Source: an uncultured bacterium | GTDB lineage: Bacteria > Bacteroidota > Bacteroidia > Bacteroidales > Bacteroidaceae | DNA length: 64,000 nucleotides | Direction: 5' to 3' | Assembly (NCBI GenBank): GCA_945829425.1 | Contig: CALZUQ010000006.1 | Span: 17,417-81,416, forward strand | Part shown: piece by piece, positions 8,597 through 17,597 of the stretch | Layout of the letters: the number at the start of each line of letters is the position of its first letter | Position numbering within the stretch: the stretch's first letter is position 1 | Program-made: the position numbers and the translations under genes | Notes under the pieces: generated by a model | The model's database searches: none | The model's input: only the letters and a program-made list of their open reading frames with translations | Told to the model about the DNA's origin: nothing

Positions 8597-10942
8597 TTAC
8601 TCCTGTGATATCTCTCGAAGGTCAGGGATTTGCTTCAGGCACGTTATGATATGTTTCACCTCATCACGGTCGTGGGTACGGAATGAGAAGTGTGCGTCGA
8701 ATATCCCTTCGCTACAGTCGATGTTTACCTTCAGGATGTTCAGCTGTAGTTCTGAGGAGAACACCCGTGTCACATCGTTGAGCAGTCCTATGCGGTCTGT
8801 TCCTCTGACATGAATGCTTGCCACGAAGAACATTTTCTTGTGCATGTTCCATTTCACGTCGATGATACGGTTTCCGTAGCTTGATTTCAGACGAAGGGCG
8901 ACCTGGCAGTCACGAAGGTGTATACGTATGTTTCCTCGCTCGTCGATATATCCCAGTGCGTCGTCTCCAGGGATGACGTTACAGCAGTCGTCGAAGATAA
9001 ATCCTTTTATGTTCTCTTCCGAGACATATATCGGTTGTTTTTTCTTGAAAGAGTTCAGCACACGGAATTTTCCGTTCTCGTCGAGTTGTGTCCCCGGTAT
9101 GAGTTCTGTGTCCTCGGTGTTATCCGTAGCTTCATCTTTTGTTGGGTCATTGTCCTCGTTCTTTTTCTGTTTTTTGCTGTCACCTCCTATGAATGACGGC
9201 ACGAAACGTCTCCACTTGCTTGTCCTCTCTGTCTTTACTTTCTTGCCTGTGAGTTCCCGGAGTGTTTCCTCGGTAAGGGCAAATGTCTTCCTTCCTATTC
9301 CGAGCATCAGCTCGTCATGTTTGACAGTTTTGAAGATGTCGCAGAGTTTGTCGAGGCATGCCGTAGTAAGCTCCATGCCGTTTTCTTGAAGCCATTCCCT
9401 CAGGATTGCCTCTCCCTCGCGTCTCTTTTCCTTGTCAATCTTGTGCAGCTCTGCCTGTATCTTCCCCCGTGCTTTCGCTGTTGTCACGAAGTCCATCCAT
9501 TCCGGTGAAACGTGTTGTGCTTTGGAAGCGAGTATCTCCACCTGGTCTCCCGACTGTAGCACGTGGCTTACAGGCACGAGTTTATGGTTTACCTTTGCTC
9601 CTATGCAGTGGCTTCCGAGGTAAGTATGGAGGTTGTATGCGAAATCGAGTGCCGTACTGTTTGCCGGCATGGTTATTATGTCGCCTTTCGGTGTGAAGAC
9701 AAATATCTCACTTGCGAAGAGATTGAGCTTTATAGCGTCGAGGAAGTCCATGGCGTCCGGTTGCGGATCGTCGAGTATCTCCTTTATCGTCCTGAGCCAG
9801 TCATTCAGTTCCCTGTCGCGCTCATCTTCCGAAGAGTGGCTTCCGTCCTTGTATTTCCAGTGGGCGGCAAAGCCCTGTTCTGCGATGTCGTCCATGTGGT
9901 CAGAACGTATCTGCACCTCTATCCATCGTCCGCTTTTCGACATCAGTGTGACGTGCAGTGCCTGATATCCGTTAGCCTTCGGGTGGTTGAGCCAGTCACG
10001 CAGACGGTCAGGATGCGCTTCGTATATCTGGCTTATAGCCACATAAATCTGGAAGCATTCGTTTATCTCCTTCTCTCTGTTACGTGGCGTGCATACTATC
10101 CTCACGGCGAGAATGTCATATATCTCGTCGAAAGTAACATGCTTGTTGCGCATCTTGTTCCAGATAGAGTAGGGGCTTTTGACACGTGCCTTTATGGTGT
10201 AGTTTACGCCCATAGTGTCGAGTGCCTGCCTGATAGGCTGTGTAAACTCCTCGAAGAGCTGTTCGCGCTTTTCTTCCGTCGACTTCAGTTTCTGGCAGAT
10301 GCTCTGATACTCCTCGGGATGTTCATACCTGAAGCTGAGGTCTTCCAGTTCTGTCTTTATCTTGTTCAGTCCCAGTCTGTTGGCAAGTGGCGCATAGATA
10401 TATAGCGTCTCTCCTGCAATCTTATACTGCTTGTTTGCCGGTTGTGATGCCAGCGTACGCATATTGTGCAGCCTGTCACATATCTTTATGAGTATGACGC
10501 GTATGTCGTCGCTCATGGTCAGCAGAAGTTTTTTGAAGTTCTCTGCCTGTGCTGACGCCTTGTCGCCGAATATTCCACCGGATATTTTCGTCAGTCCGTC
10601 GACAATCTGTGCTATCTTCGGTCCGAAGAGGTTCTCTATGTCATCAATGGTGTAGTCCGTATCTTCCACTACATCATGTAACAATGCTGCGCATATGCTC
10701 GTTGAGCCCAGCCCCATCTCCTTGCATGCTATGTATGCCACGGCAATGGGGTGCATGATATACGGATCGCCCGAGAGTCTTTTCACTCCTTTGTGGGCAT
10801 GGCATGCGAAATTGTATGCCTTTGTTATTATTTCCAGCTTTTTCCTATGCGGCGAGTTGATGTAGCATTCCAGCAACTGTTGGAACGCCTCTTCAACCAT
10901 CTTCTCGTTCTGCTGTTCCTTTATTTGCTCTTCTACCATCAT
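8597..10942 (-). CDS. relA: RelA/SpoT-family (p)ppGpp synthetase/hydrolase
   Basis: This 781-residue cytoplasmic protein is a long RSH enzyme that makes and degrades the stringent-response alarmone. The HD hydrolase domain is in the N-terminal 200 residues, with HDVVEDTDY near 88. The synthetase domain follows (VKSPYSIWNKM, DILAVRIV, EVQIRSDHMDDIAEQGFAAHWKYK). The TGS domain begins at EIFVFTPKGDII near 415, and the C-terminus is an ACT domain. HD and ED residues look intact, so both activities are likely. It is the last gene of the parA-parB-DUF5683-mltD-relA cluster, 55 bp after mltD. A second in-frame ATG follows the first directly. Confidence 0.95.
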   Translation of the reverse strand: MMVEEQIKEQQNEKMVEEAFQQLLECYINSPHRKKLEIITKAYNFACHAHKGVKRLSGDPYIMHPIAVAYIACKEMGLGSTSICAALLHDVVEDTDYTIDDIENLFGPKIAQIVDGLTKISGGIFGDKASAQAENFKKLLLTMSDDIRVILIKICDRLHNMRTLASQPANKQYKIAGETLYIYAPLANRLGLNKIKTELEDLSFRYEHPEEYQSICQKLKSTEEKREQLFEEFTQPIRQALDTMGVNYTIKARVKSPYSIWNKMRNKHVTFDEIYDILAVRIVCTPRNREKEINECFQIYVAISQIYEAHPDRLRDWLNHPKANGYQALHVTLMSKSGRWIEVQIRSDHMDDIAEQGFAAHWKYKDGSHSSEDERDRELNDWLRTIKEILDDPQPDAMDFLDAIKLNLFASEIFVFTPKGDIITMPANSTALDFAYNLHTYLGSHCIGAKVNHKLVPVSHVLQSGDQVEILASKAQHVSPEWMDFVTTAKARGKIQAELHKIDKEKRREGEAILREWLQENGMELTTACLDKLCDIFKTVKHDELMLGIGRKTFALTEETLRELTGKKVKTERTSKWRRFVPSFIGGDSKKQKKNEDNDPTKDEATDNTEDTELIPGTQLDENGKFRVLNSFKKKQPIYVSEENIKGFIFDDCCNVIPGDDALGYIDERGNIRIHLRDCQVALRLKSSYGNRIIDVKWNMHKKMFFVASIHVRGTDRIGLLNDVTRVFSSELQLNILKVNIDCSEGIFDAHFSFRTHDRDEVKHIITCLKQIPDLREISQE

Positions 10943-10997
10943 TTGTACCTATTAGAATGAGTGGGATTGCTCCCCCTTCTTCAGGGATTACTCCTAC

Positions 10998-12317
10998 CTA
11001 TCTTACTTTTATTTTCTTTCCCGCACGTATGTTGTTTCCTGATATGCCGTTCAGCTTCCGGAGTTTAGCTACTGTAGTACCGTTGCGTTTTGCTATTTCC
11101 GACAGTGTGTCGCCCTGTCTTATTGTCACCGAACGTCCAGAGCGTGCTTTCCTGCTTTTCTTGCCTTTTTTCTTGCTTGCTGTTGTCTTTGGTGCTTCTG
11201 CAACGTCTACTACGTCTCGTTTTGTCAGGAGGCTCTCGCGCTGATATGCATATATAGAGTCTTCACGCTCCAAGAACGTGTTTACGAGACGTTGAGGCAG
11301 ACGTATCGGCGAGGGCTGTGTACTTCCGTTCACCACGTCATATCTGTACTGTGGGTTTATCGCTTTCAGCTGTTCGAGGTCCATCTGCAATACCGCCGCC
11401 ACCTGCTGTAGGTGAACGTCGCGATTCACCATTATGGTGTCAGTCTTTACGGGCAGCGTTGTTGTCATCGGACAGATATTGTGCTCGCAATAGTATGTCA
11501 TGATATAGTTCGCTGCTATGAAGCCCGGAACATATCCGCGTGTCTCCTTAGGAAGATAAGGGTATATCTTCCAGTAGTCTGTCACTCCTCCTGCACGTTT
11601 TATAGCCTTGTTGATGTTCTCTGGTCCGGCATTGTATGCTGCGATAGCGAGTGTCCAGTCTCCGAAGATGTTATACAGGTCGTGCAGGTATCTTGCAGCA
11701 GCGTATGAAGCCTTCACGGGGTCTCTTCTCTCGTCAACGAGAGTGTTTACCGTAAGCCCATACTGTCTTCCTGTCTCAAGCATGAACTGCCATACTCCTG
11801 TTGCTCCGACCCTTGATACAGCCTGAGGGTTCAGTGCAGACTCTATTATGGGGAGGTATCTCAGTTCTAACGGCACGTTATACGCTTCAAGCGCCTGTTC
11901 GAATACCGGCATGTAGAAATTGCTTGCTCCGAGCATGAGGCTCACGGACTTTCTCAGCTTTGTGGCATATCGGTCAATAAATTTCTGTACGATGTCGTTG
12001 TATGGCATCTCGATGATGGTAGGCATCCTCGAAAGCCTCTCGATATACACCTCTGGTGCGAAATACGGGTTTATGTCCCTCATATTGCAGTTCTCGTCAA
12101 TCTTGAGGTATGTCTTGGCGTGATACTGCAAAAGCAAGGAGTCTATGTTCTGCAACATCGACTCCGGCACTGCTATCTGTTCTTCGTCGCCGTCCTCGTC
12201 TTCGATGACAACGTTCTTCTCGTCTTCCTCCTCATAAATTACTTGTGCAGTCAGAGGAGCGTAAAAACCGCCACAGAGCATTGCTGTGGCGAGAATATAT
12301 TTTTTTATTATGTTCAT
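10998..12317 (-). CDS. mltD: Membrane-bound lytic murein transglycosylase with LysM
   Basis: The start is placed at MNIIKKYILATAMLCGG, which gives a signal peptide; the longer frame to 12434 has no such features. The SLT domain holds the catalytic glutamate in PIIESALNPQAVSRVGATGVWQFM (about residue 150) and the AYNAGPENI motif. The C-terminus is a LysM peptidoglycan-binding module (VTIRQGDTLSEIAKRNGTTV). A degenerate LysM-like stretch precedes it (VHLQQVAAVLQMDLEQLKAINP). A basic linker rich in Lys/Arg lies between them. The enzyme cuts glycan strands to 1,6-anhydro ends during wall remodelling. It lies between the DUF5683 gene and relA. Confidence 0.93.
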   Translation of the reverse strand: MNIIKKYILATAMLCGGFYAPLTAQVIYEEEDEKNVVIEDEDGDEEQIAVPESMLQNIDSLLLQYHAKTYLKIDENCNMRDINPYFAPEVYIERLSRMPTIIEMPYNDIVQKFIDRYATKLRKSVSLMLGASNFYMPVFEQALEAYNVPLELRYLPIIESALNPQAVSRVGATGVWQFMLETGRQYGLTVNTLVDERRDPVKASYAAARYLHDLYNIFGDWTLAIAAYNAGPENINKAIKRAGGVTDYWKIYPYLPKETRGYVPGFIAANYIMTYYCEHNICPMTTTLPVKTDTIMVNRDVHLQQVAAVLQMDLEQLKAINPQYRYDVVNGSTQPSPIRLPQRLVNTFLEREDSIYAYQRESLLTKRDVVDVAEAPKTTASKKKGKKSRKARSGRSVTIRQGDTLSEIAKRNGTTVAKLRKLNGISGNNIRAGKKIKVR

Positions 12318-12505
12318 TACATCTTTAAATGTGAGTAGGTATGTACAAAATGTTTTTATGATTGTATAGCATAGTAATGCCGTATCAGTAAATGATATAT
12401 CAGAGTGTGTCGACTCCTGTTTGCATGTTATCACGTACTGATAATGTGCGGTAGCTCAGTGGAAACCACACTTCTTTCCTACGGACTTGTAGCAAAAAAC
12501 AATCC

Positions 12506-13216
12506 TTAAAAATTCAGCTGGCATCTCAGTCCTATACCCCCATTTCCGAGAACGTCGTTAGAAACCGTCATCCTCTTGTTTTCTGATGCCGGGATATATG
12601 CCGGAGCGACCTTCATACTGAGGTCATCGCTTATGTCAAACTGCGACAGCGAAGCGTCGACATAGGCATCGACGATAGAGAGTCCGTAAACTCCGAGCAT
12701 GCAGAATATGCTCATGTCGCGCCATCTGCGGTATTTGTCCTTCCTGTTTTTGAACACCGACTTATACTGCTCCATGTTCGCCTCCGTTATCTGTGCTCCG
12801 AGGTGTAGGAATTTTTCGTAACTCTTTGTCTCAGGGTCGTCGTCCATGATGTCTATATATGCTTTCTGATAGTCGGAATACATCTGTCCGTTCCACCTCA
12901 GTGCATACACACATCCTACGAGTCCTCCGTAAATGATAGGCAGTTTCCAGTATTTCCTGTTGTATATCTGTCCGCCTCCCGGAATGACGATTGCCATCCA
13001 CAACGCTTTCTTCACGTCGGGACGCCATGCCGCTTTCGGCACATTATGACGTATGTCGTCACGTTGTACGATAGCGTTTATCTGTGCCACGTTTTCCGTC
13101 ACCGTGCTGTCTATTTCTGCCATGCTGTTGTTTGCCGTGCTGTCTGACGGTGTCTGTGCTATGGAGCAGCATATTACGGTGATGTAAAGCAATGTTATGG
13201 TGAATAATCTTTTCAA
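12506..13216 (-). CDS. DUF5683 protein, exported
   Basis: This 236-residue protein has a signal peptide (MKRLFTITLLYITVICCSIAQ), a low-complexity Ser/Thr/Asn stretch, and a DUF5683 core with two hydrophobic helices (KALWMAIVIPGGGQIYNRKYWKLPIIYGGLVGCVYALRW, and FCMLGVYGLSIVDAYVDA). The family is usual in Bacteroidetes between parB and mltD; its function is unknown, with a cell-envelope role likely from its signals and neighbours. It begins 161 bp after parB across a GC-rich hairpin. Confidence 0.85.
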   Translation of the reverse strand: MKRLFTITLLYITVICCSIAQTPSDSTANNSMAEIDSTVTENVAQINAIVQRDDIRHNVPKAAWRPDVKKALWMAIVIPGGGQIYNRKYWKLPIIYGGLVGCVYALRWNGQMYSDYQKAYIDIMDDDPETKSYEKFLHLGAQITEANMEQYKSVFKNRKDKYRRWRDMSIFCMLGVYGLSIVDAYVDASLSQFDISDDLSMKVAPAYIPASENKRMTVSNDVLGNGGIGLRCQLNF

Positions 13217-13241
13217 GTGAGAGTAATGGGGGCTTTACGTA

Positions 13242-13272
13242 TTCCCCGCCGTATGTATGTTATGGCGGGGAA
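13242..13272 (-). other. Hairpin between parB and the DUF5683 gene
   Basis: TTCCCCGCC (13242-13250) and GGCGGGGAA (13264-13272) form a 9-bp GC-rich stem. A direct repeat GATTGTGGCTTC follows nearby in the same gap. No clear T tract on either strand, so it may be a partial terminator or an RNA processing/stability element that lowers expression of the downstream genes. Confidence 0.5.
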
Positions 13273-13377
13273 AGCTTTCGCCCACCGTATTGTTATGTGG
13301 GTTCTTTCTGTGCCACCATCAGGATTGTGGCTTCGTTGTTAGATTGTGGCTTCACTGTTTCGGAGAATATCCTCCCC

Positions 13378-14298
13378 TTATCCTTGTCCGCCGTTTATCT
13401 TCTCAAGAATGCGTTGCAGTTCCTCTTCGTTGTCAAACGGTATTGATAGCTTGCCTTTTCCTGTGGCGTTGCACGTTATCTTCACGTTCTGCCCTGTCAG
13501 GCTTGTTAGGTGTTGCCTTACGTTTTCAAAGTATTCAGGCAATGTCGTCTCGCCTTTTATTTTCTTCCTTCCGAGTTCTATGCTCTCGCCGTTTTTCAGC
13601 TGCTGGCACAGCTCCTCTACTTTTCTTACCGATATGCCGTTCTTCACTATTTCATGGAACACCTTCAGCTGCAACTGCGGGTCGTCGAGTGACAGGAGCG
13701 CCCTTGCGTGTCCCATGTCTATCTCTTTTTTCTGCAACGCCATCTGCACAGGAGCCGGAAGTTTGAGGAGACGTAGGAAATTAGCCACCGTAGCCCTTTT
13801 CTTTCCTACTCTTTCTGCCACCTTCTCCTGTGTCATGCCTGTATTGTCCAGTAGGTGTTGGTATGCCAAGGCTATCTCCACGGCATTGAGGTCTTCACGC
13901 TGTATGTTCTCTACGAGAGCCATCTCCATGACGTTCTCGTCTTTTATGGTGCGTATGTATGCCGGTATTGTTGTCAGACCTGCCAGTTGTGACGCTCTCC
14001 AGCGTCTTTCTCCCGCGATGATCTGATACCTGTTGTCGGCTGTCTGCCTCAACGTTATAGGCTGGACGATGCCAATCTCCCTTATGCTGTTTGCCAGTTC
14101 CTGAAGCGCCTCCTCGTCGAAGTCCCTTCGTGGCTGGTTTGGGTTGCGTTCTATCTGTGCAAGTTCTATCTCATTGATTGTCGACGACCCTCCTGTCTGC
14201 ACGTTGTCTGTAGAGATAAGTGCTCCGAGCCCTTTTCCCTGTGCCGAGATGTCGTCAAGCCCTCGTCCTAACGATGTGAATTTTTTCTTTACTGCCAT
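13378..14298 (-). CDS. parB: Chromosome partitioning protein ParB
   Basis: This 306-residue ParB/Spo0J protein has the N-terminal CTPase domain (NQPRRDFDEEALQELANSI, then GERRWRASQLAGL; residues 53-110). A helix-turn-helix for parS binding follows (MTQEKVAERVGKKRATVANFLRLLKLP, about 150-180), then a C-terminal dimer domain. GERRWRA is the CTP-binding motif. The start codon overlaps the parA stop by one base (TAATG), so the two are translationally coupled. I saw no parS-like GTTTCACGTGAAAC site in the window. Confidence 0.96.
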   Translation of the reverse strand: MAVKKKFTSLGRGLDDISAQGKGLGALISTDNVQTGGSSTINEIELAQIERNPNQPRRDFDEEALQELANSIREIGIVQPITLRQTADNRYQIIAGERRWRASQLAGLTTIPAYIRTIKDENVMEMALVENIQREDLNAVEIALAYQHLLDNTGMTQEKVAERVGKKRATVANFLRLLKLPAPVQMALQKKEIDMGHARALLSLDDPQLQLKVFHEIVKNGISVRKVEELCQQLKNGESIELGRKKIKGETTLPEYFENVRQHLTSLTGQNVKITCNATGKGKLSIPFDNEEELQRILEKINGGQG

Positions 14299-15068
14299 TA
14301 TTCCTTCTCTTCTCTACTGATAATCTCTTTTGCTAATGCCAGGTGGTTCTTTGCTCCGTTTGACTCTGCGTCGTAGAGTATTACCGGAATGCCGTGGCTT
14401 GGCGACTCCGACAGTTTTACGTTACGCTGTATTACTGTTTTGAACACGAGCTCCTGGAAATGTCTCTTCACCTCGTCGTATATCTGGTTAGCGAGGCGCA
14501 GACGGCTGTCGTACATGGTGAGCAGGAAGCCCTCAATCTCCAACCTTGGATTAAGTTTCGACTTTATTATTTTTATTGTGTTGAGAAGTTTGCTTATGCC
14601 TTCGAGTGCGAAATACTCACACTGCACAGGGATAATCACCGAGTCTGCTGCTGTCAGTGCGTTAACAGTGATAAGTCCCAATGACGGCGAGCAGTCTATG
14701 AGTATATAGTCGTACTCGCTTCGTACAGGGTCGAGCAGTCTTTTCAGTACATTTTCCCTGTTCTCAAGGTTCAGCATCTCTATCTCCGCTCCGACGAGAT
14801 TGATGTGGCTTGCCACGATATCGAGTCCGTCGATGTCTGTGGTGTATATGGCATCGCGTATGTCCGCCCCGTCGATGATACACTCGTATATGGAACATTC
14901 AAGCTGCTGAATGTCCACCCCAAGTCCGCTTGAAGCGTTAGCCTGAGGGTCAGCGTCAATAACAAGCACAGACTTCTCCATCGTTGCAAGTGAGGCGGCA
15001 AGGTTTATCGTTGTCGTAGTCTTACCTACGCCACCCTTCTGATTCGCAAGCGCAATAATTTTTCCCAT
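14298..15068 (-). CDS. parA: ParA/Soj chromosome partitioning ATPase
   Basis: This 256-residue protein has the deviant Walker A motif NQKGGVGKTTTTINLAASL (residues 9-27), Walker A' VIDADPQANASSGLG and Walker B DYILIDCSPSLG. It binds nucleoid DNA and moves ParB-parS complexes toward the new pole. It is the first gene of the minus-strand cluster and faces surE. A promoter with TACTTTTG (read on the minus strand, 15129-15136) lies about 60 bp upstream. Confidence 0.97.
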   Translation of the reverse strand: MGKIIALANQKGGVGKTTTTINLAASLATMEKSVLVIDADPQANASSGLGVDIQQLECSIYECIIDGADIRDAIYTTDIDGLDIVASHINLVGAEIEMLNLENRENVLKRLLDPVRSEYDYILIDCSPSLGLITVNALTAADSVIIPVQCEYFALEGISKLLNTIKIIKSKLNPRLEIEGFLLTMYDSRLRLANQIYDEVKRHFQELVFKTVIQRNVKLSESPSHGIPVILYDAESNGAKNHLALAKEIISREEKE

Positions 15069-15128
15069 CGTTCAAAAAAAATGTTTTGCCGGGGGCATGT
15101 TCCCCACCTTAATAAATATATTTGGGTA

Positions 15129-15186
15129 CAAAAGTACTAATTTTATTTTAGATATTCGAATATTAAACGTTTTTTTTGTACTTTTG
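15129..15186. promoter_or_regulatory. Symmetric divergent promoter of parA and surE
   Basis: The minus-strand -7 box (CAAAAGTA on plus, 15129-15136) and the plus-strand -7 box TACTTTTG (15179-15186) sit at equal distance from a perfect palindrome ATATTCGAATAT (15152-15163). The outer 9 bp on each side are exact inverted repeats. The shared TTCGAA would be the -33 element for both directions with 20-bp spacers. The surE transcript would have a leader of only about 18 nt. Confidence 0.7.
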
Positions 15187-15209
15187 CACCTAATTTAATT
15201 AAAAAAGTA

Positions 15210-15956
15210 ATGAATAGACCGTTAATACTTATTTCCAACGATGATGGTTACGATGCAAAAGGTATCGTAGAGCTGGTAAGAATGGTGCGTTCTTTCGGGG
15301 ATATTATAGTTTGCGCACCCGAGGAGTGCCAATCAGGAAAGTCAAGGGCTTTCAGCATGGGGCCGCTGACGCTCCGCGACGTTCGGGAGCGAGACGGTGA
15401 GCGCTGGACAGCCTGTTCCGGCACTCCGGTAGACTGTATCAAGATGGCGTGTAACGTTCTCTGTCCACGAACGCCCGACCTTATCCTCGGCGGTATAAAC
15501 CATGGCGACAACGCCTCTGTCAATGCCCACTACAGCGGCACTGTCGGCATAGCTTTCGAGGGTGCCATGAAAGGTGTCCCCTCCATAGCTTTTTCCCTTT
15601 GCGACTATGACGCCGATGCCGACTTCAGGCCTATGGAAGGCTATGTAAGAAAGATTTGTGATGGCGTTCTCAGCCATGGCTTGCCCCCTATGACATTCCT
15701 CAACGTCAATGTTCCCAAGGTCAGCATCGCTTCAGAGCTTCGTGGCATGCTTCAGTGCCGTATGGCGCGTGGAGAATGGAAAAAAGAAGTCATCCTCCCC
15801 GCCGAAGGCAGTAGGGAGTATCATTTAAAAGGCTATTTTGAGAATCATGAGCCTGAGGATGCCTCCACCGATGCCTGGGCGGTGAGCAACGGATATGTTG
15901 CTGTCACTCCGTCCACCGTCGATGTCACGTCATACTGTGACTTGGATTGGCTGTAG
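15210..15956 (+). CDS. surE: 5'/3'-nucleotidase SurE
   Basis: This 248-residue metal-dependent phosphatase has the family's N-terminal signature LILISNDDGYDAKGI (acidic pair Asp-Asp binding the metal), CAPEECQSGKSRAFS with the conserved Ser, and GGINHGDNASVNAHYSGTVGIAFEGAMKG with the metal-binding Asn. It dephosphorylates nucleoside 5'- and 3'-monophosphates and is linked to stationary-phase survival in other bacteria. The gene is alone on its strand; its neighbour parA is divergent. Confidence 0.95.
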   Translation: MNRPLILISNDDGYDAKGIVELVRMVRSFGDIIVCAPEECQSGKSRAFSMGPLTLRDVRERDGERWTACSGTPVDCIKMACNVLCPRTPDLILGGINHGDNASVNAHYSGTVGIAFEGAMKGVPSIAFSLCDYDADADFRPMEGYVRKICDGVLSHGLPPMTFLNVNVPKVSIASELRGMLQCRMARGEWKKEVILPAEGSREYHLKGYFENHEPEDASTDAWAVSNGYVAVTPSTVDVTSYCDLDWL

Positions 15957-16005
15957 GTGTGGGCTGTTAAGATAGAGTCTTATTAATTCTCAGGTTGGCT
16001 GATGC

Positions 16006-17469
16006 TCACCATGCGTCGAGGTCGTTGCTGATTTCCGGCATCATGTCTTTAGTGAATACCGGGTCTGCACCCTTCTTTTTCTGTGTGGCATAATCACGCA
16101 CGAGCAGTCTCACCTTCGGGAAAAGCTGTATGATTGCGAGAAGGTTGCATATCGTGATGAGGGCCATACAGAGGTCTATGATGCTCCATGCGAGGTCGAG
16201 TGTCAGCAATGCTCCGAGCATTACGAAAGCCGCCGCCATGAGTCTATAGACGAATAGCGCCGTCTTGTTTTTGGTAAAGAAAACGAGGTTCGTCTCTCCG
16301 TAGTAGCAGTTGGCTATTATCGTGCTGAAGGCAAAGAGCCATATCACGACGGCGATGAAATGGTTTCCGAGACCTCCGATTTCTTCTGTCAGAGCGTCCT
16401 GAGTGAGCTGTATGCCGTTGCTGGCGGTATAGTCTACGCCGCTGCACAATATCATGAATGCCGTACACGAGCATACTACGAGAGTGTCTACGAATACTCC
16501 GAGTGCCTGTATGAGTCCTTGTTTTACGGGGTGGGTGACATGTGCCGTAGCGGCAGCGTTAGGCGCAGAGCCTTCCCCAGCCTCGTTGCTGAATAGTCCT
16601 CGTTTTATACCCATCATGACTATCGCCCCGAGTGCTCCTCCTGCAAATTCCCCAAAACCGAAGGCGTTTTCTACTATCATCGTGAGTACCTTCGGCAGCA
16701 CTGTAATGTTTGACAGCACAATATACACTGCGAGAAGGAGATACACTACAGCCATGACAGGCACTACCGTAGATGATATGCGTGCTATGCGATGTATGCC
16801 GCCGAATATCACAGCTACTGTCAGCAGGCATAATATTCCTCCCATCCATTCCAAGGGTACTTCAAAAGCCTGCTGCCATGCCAAGGCTATGGTGTTGCTC
16901 TGCATGGCGTTGTTGGCGAATCCGAAGGTCAAGATCATCAGGACGCTGAACAGCACACCCATCCAGCGGCGGTGTAGTCCGTGGTACATATAATATGCCG
17001 GTCCGCCATAGAATGCGCCTTCGCCCCTTCTCTTATACAGCTGTGCGAGAGTAGACTCCACGAACGCTGTGGCAGATCCGAAGAGTGCCATGACCCACAT
17101 CCAGAATATGGCCCCTGGTCCCCCTACGCTTATGGCAGTAGCTACTCCGGCAAGGTTTCCCGTTCCGATGCGTGAGGCGAGAGCTACTACGAAAGCCTGG
17201 AACGATGATATCTGCTTCTCGCTTTTTCCTTCCTTTGCTTTCTTTCCCTCTGCCGTTGTCCCTTCGCATACCTTTTGCGCCTCTTCCCCTTCGTTGGCTT
17301 TTCTCTTTCCTTCCGTTGAGTGGAACACCAGGCGCATCATCTCTTTGAACATGCGGAACTGCACTCCTCCTGTTCGCAAGGTAAAATACACAGCGCACCC
17401 TACAAGGAGTACTATGTTTACGTATGTCCACAGCCAGTCCTGTATGTTGTAGATGATGTTATGTACCAT
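16006..17469 (-). CDS. Sodium:alanine symporter (AGCS family)
   Basis: This 487-residue inner-membrane protein has about 11 hydrophobic helices. Family motifs include SSFQAFVVALASRIGTGNLAGVATAISVGGPGAIFWMW (about 90-130), GMKRGLFSNEAGEGSAPNAAATA near 285 and the long helix-rich C-terminus. AGCS carriers bring in alanine or glycine with Na+. The N-terminal cytoplasmic loop has a charged insert (about residues 50-85, EGKRKANEGEEAQ and KEGKSEK) that is longer than in most relatives. The gene stands alone, with pgi 129 bp upstream. Confidence 0.93.
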   Translation of the reverse strand: MVHNIIYNIQDWLWTYVNIVLLVGCAVYFTLRTGGVQFRMFKEMMRLVFHSTEGKRKANEGEEAQKVCEGTTAEGKKAKEGKSEKQISSFQAFVVALASRIGTGNLAGVATAISVGGPGAIFWMWVMALFGSATAFVESTLAQLYKRRGEGAFYGGPAYYMYHGLHRRWMGVLFSVLMILTFGFANNAMQSNTIALAWQQAFEVPLEWMGGILCLLTVAVIFGGIHRIARISSTVVPVMAVVYLLLAVYIVLSNITVLPKVLTMIVENAFGFGEFAGGALGAIVMMGIKRGLFSNEAGEGSAPNAAATAHVTHPVKQGLIQALGVFVDTLVVCSCTAFMILCSGVDYTASNGIQLTQDALTEEIGGLGNHFIAVVIWLFAFSTIIANCYYGETNLVFFTKNKTALFVYRLMAAAFVMLGALLTLDLAWSIIDLCMALITICNLLAIIQLFPKVRLLVRDYATQKKKGADPVFTKDMMPEISNDLDAW

Positions 17470-17482
17470 ATTTTAATGTAAA

Positions 17483-17514
17483 TTCCTTCCTCTGGTTTTT
17501 ACCAAAGGAAGGAA
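17483..17514 (-). terminator. Hairpin downstream of pgi
   Basis: TTCCTTCC (17483-17490) pairs with GGAAGGAA (17507-17514), and GGT/ACC extends the pairing inside. It lies between the pgi stop and the symporter start. There is no long U tract, so termination may be weak. Confidence 0.45.
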
Positions 17515-17543
17515 AATAATATATTTTTTCTGCCGTTACTTTT

Positions 17544-17583
17544 GGCGGGTTCTGTTAATTGCCGAATTCAGACAAATTCCGTT
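17544..17583. repeat. Fragment of the GGTGGG/MITE-like repeat
   Basis: GGCGGGTTCTGTTAATT matches the left end of the element at 43685 (15 of 17), and GACAAATTCCG resembles the next block after a small gap. It can fold as GGC...GCC. Confidence 0.45.
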
Positions 17584-17597
17584 GTCACTTTGACGGC

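Noticed and set aside
12440..12490. tRNA-like D-arm (GCGGTAGCTCAGTGG)
   Set aside because: No anticodon arm, T-arm or acceptor stem pairing follows.
13378..15068. parS site near parAB
   Set aside because: No GTTTCACGTGAAAC-like palindrome found in the genes or gaps of the window.
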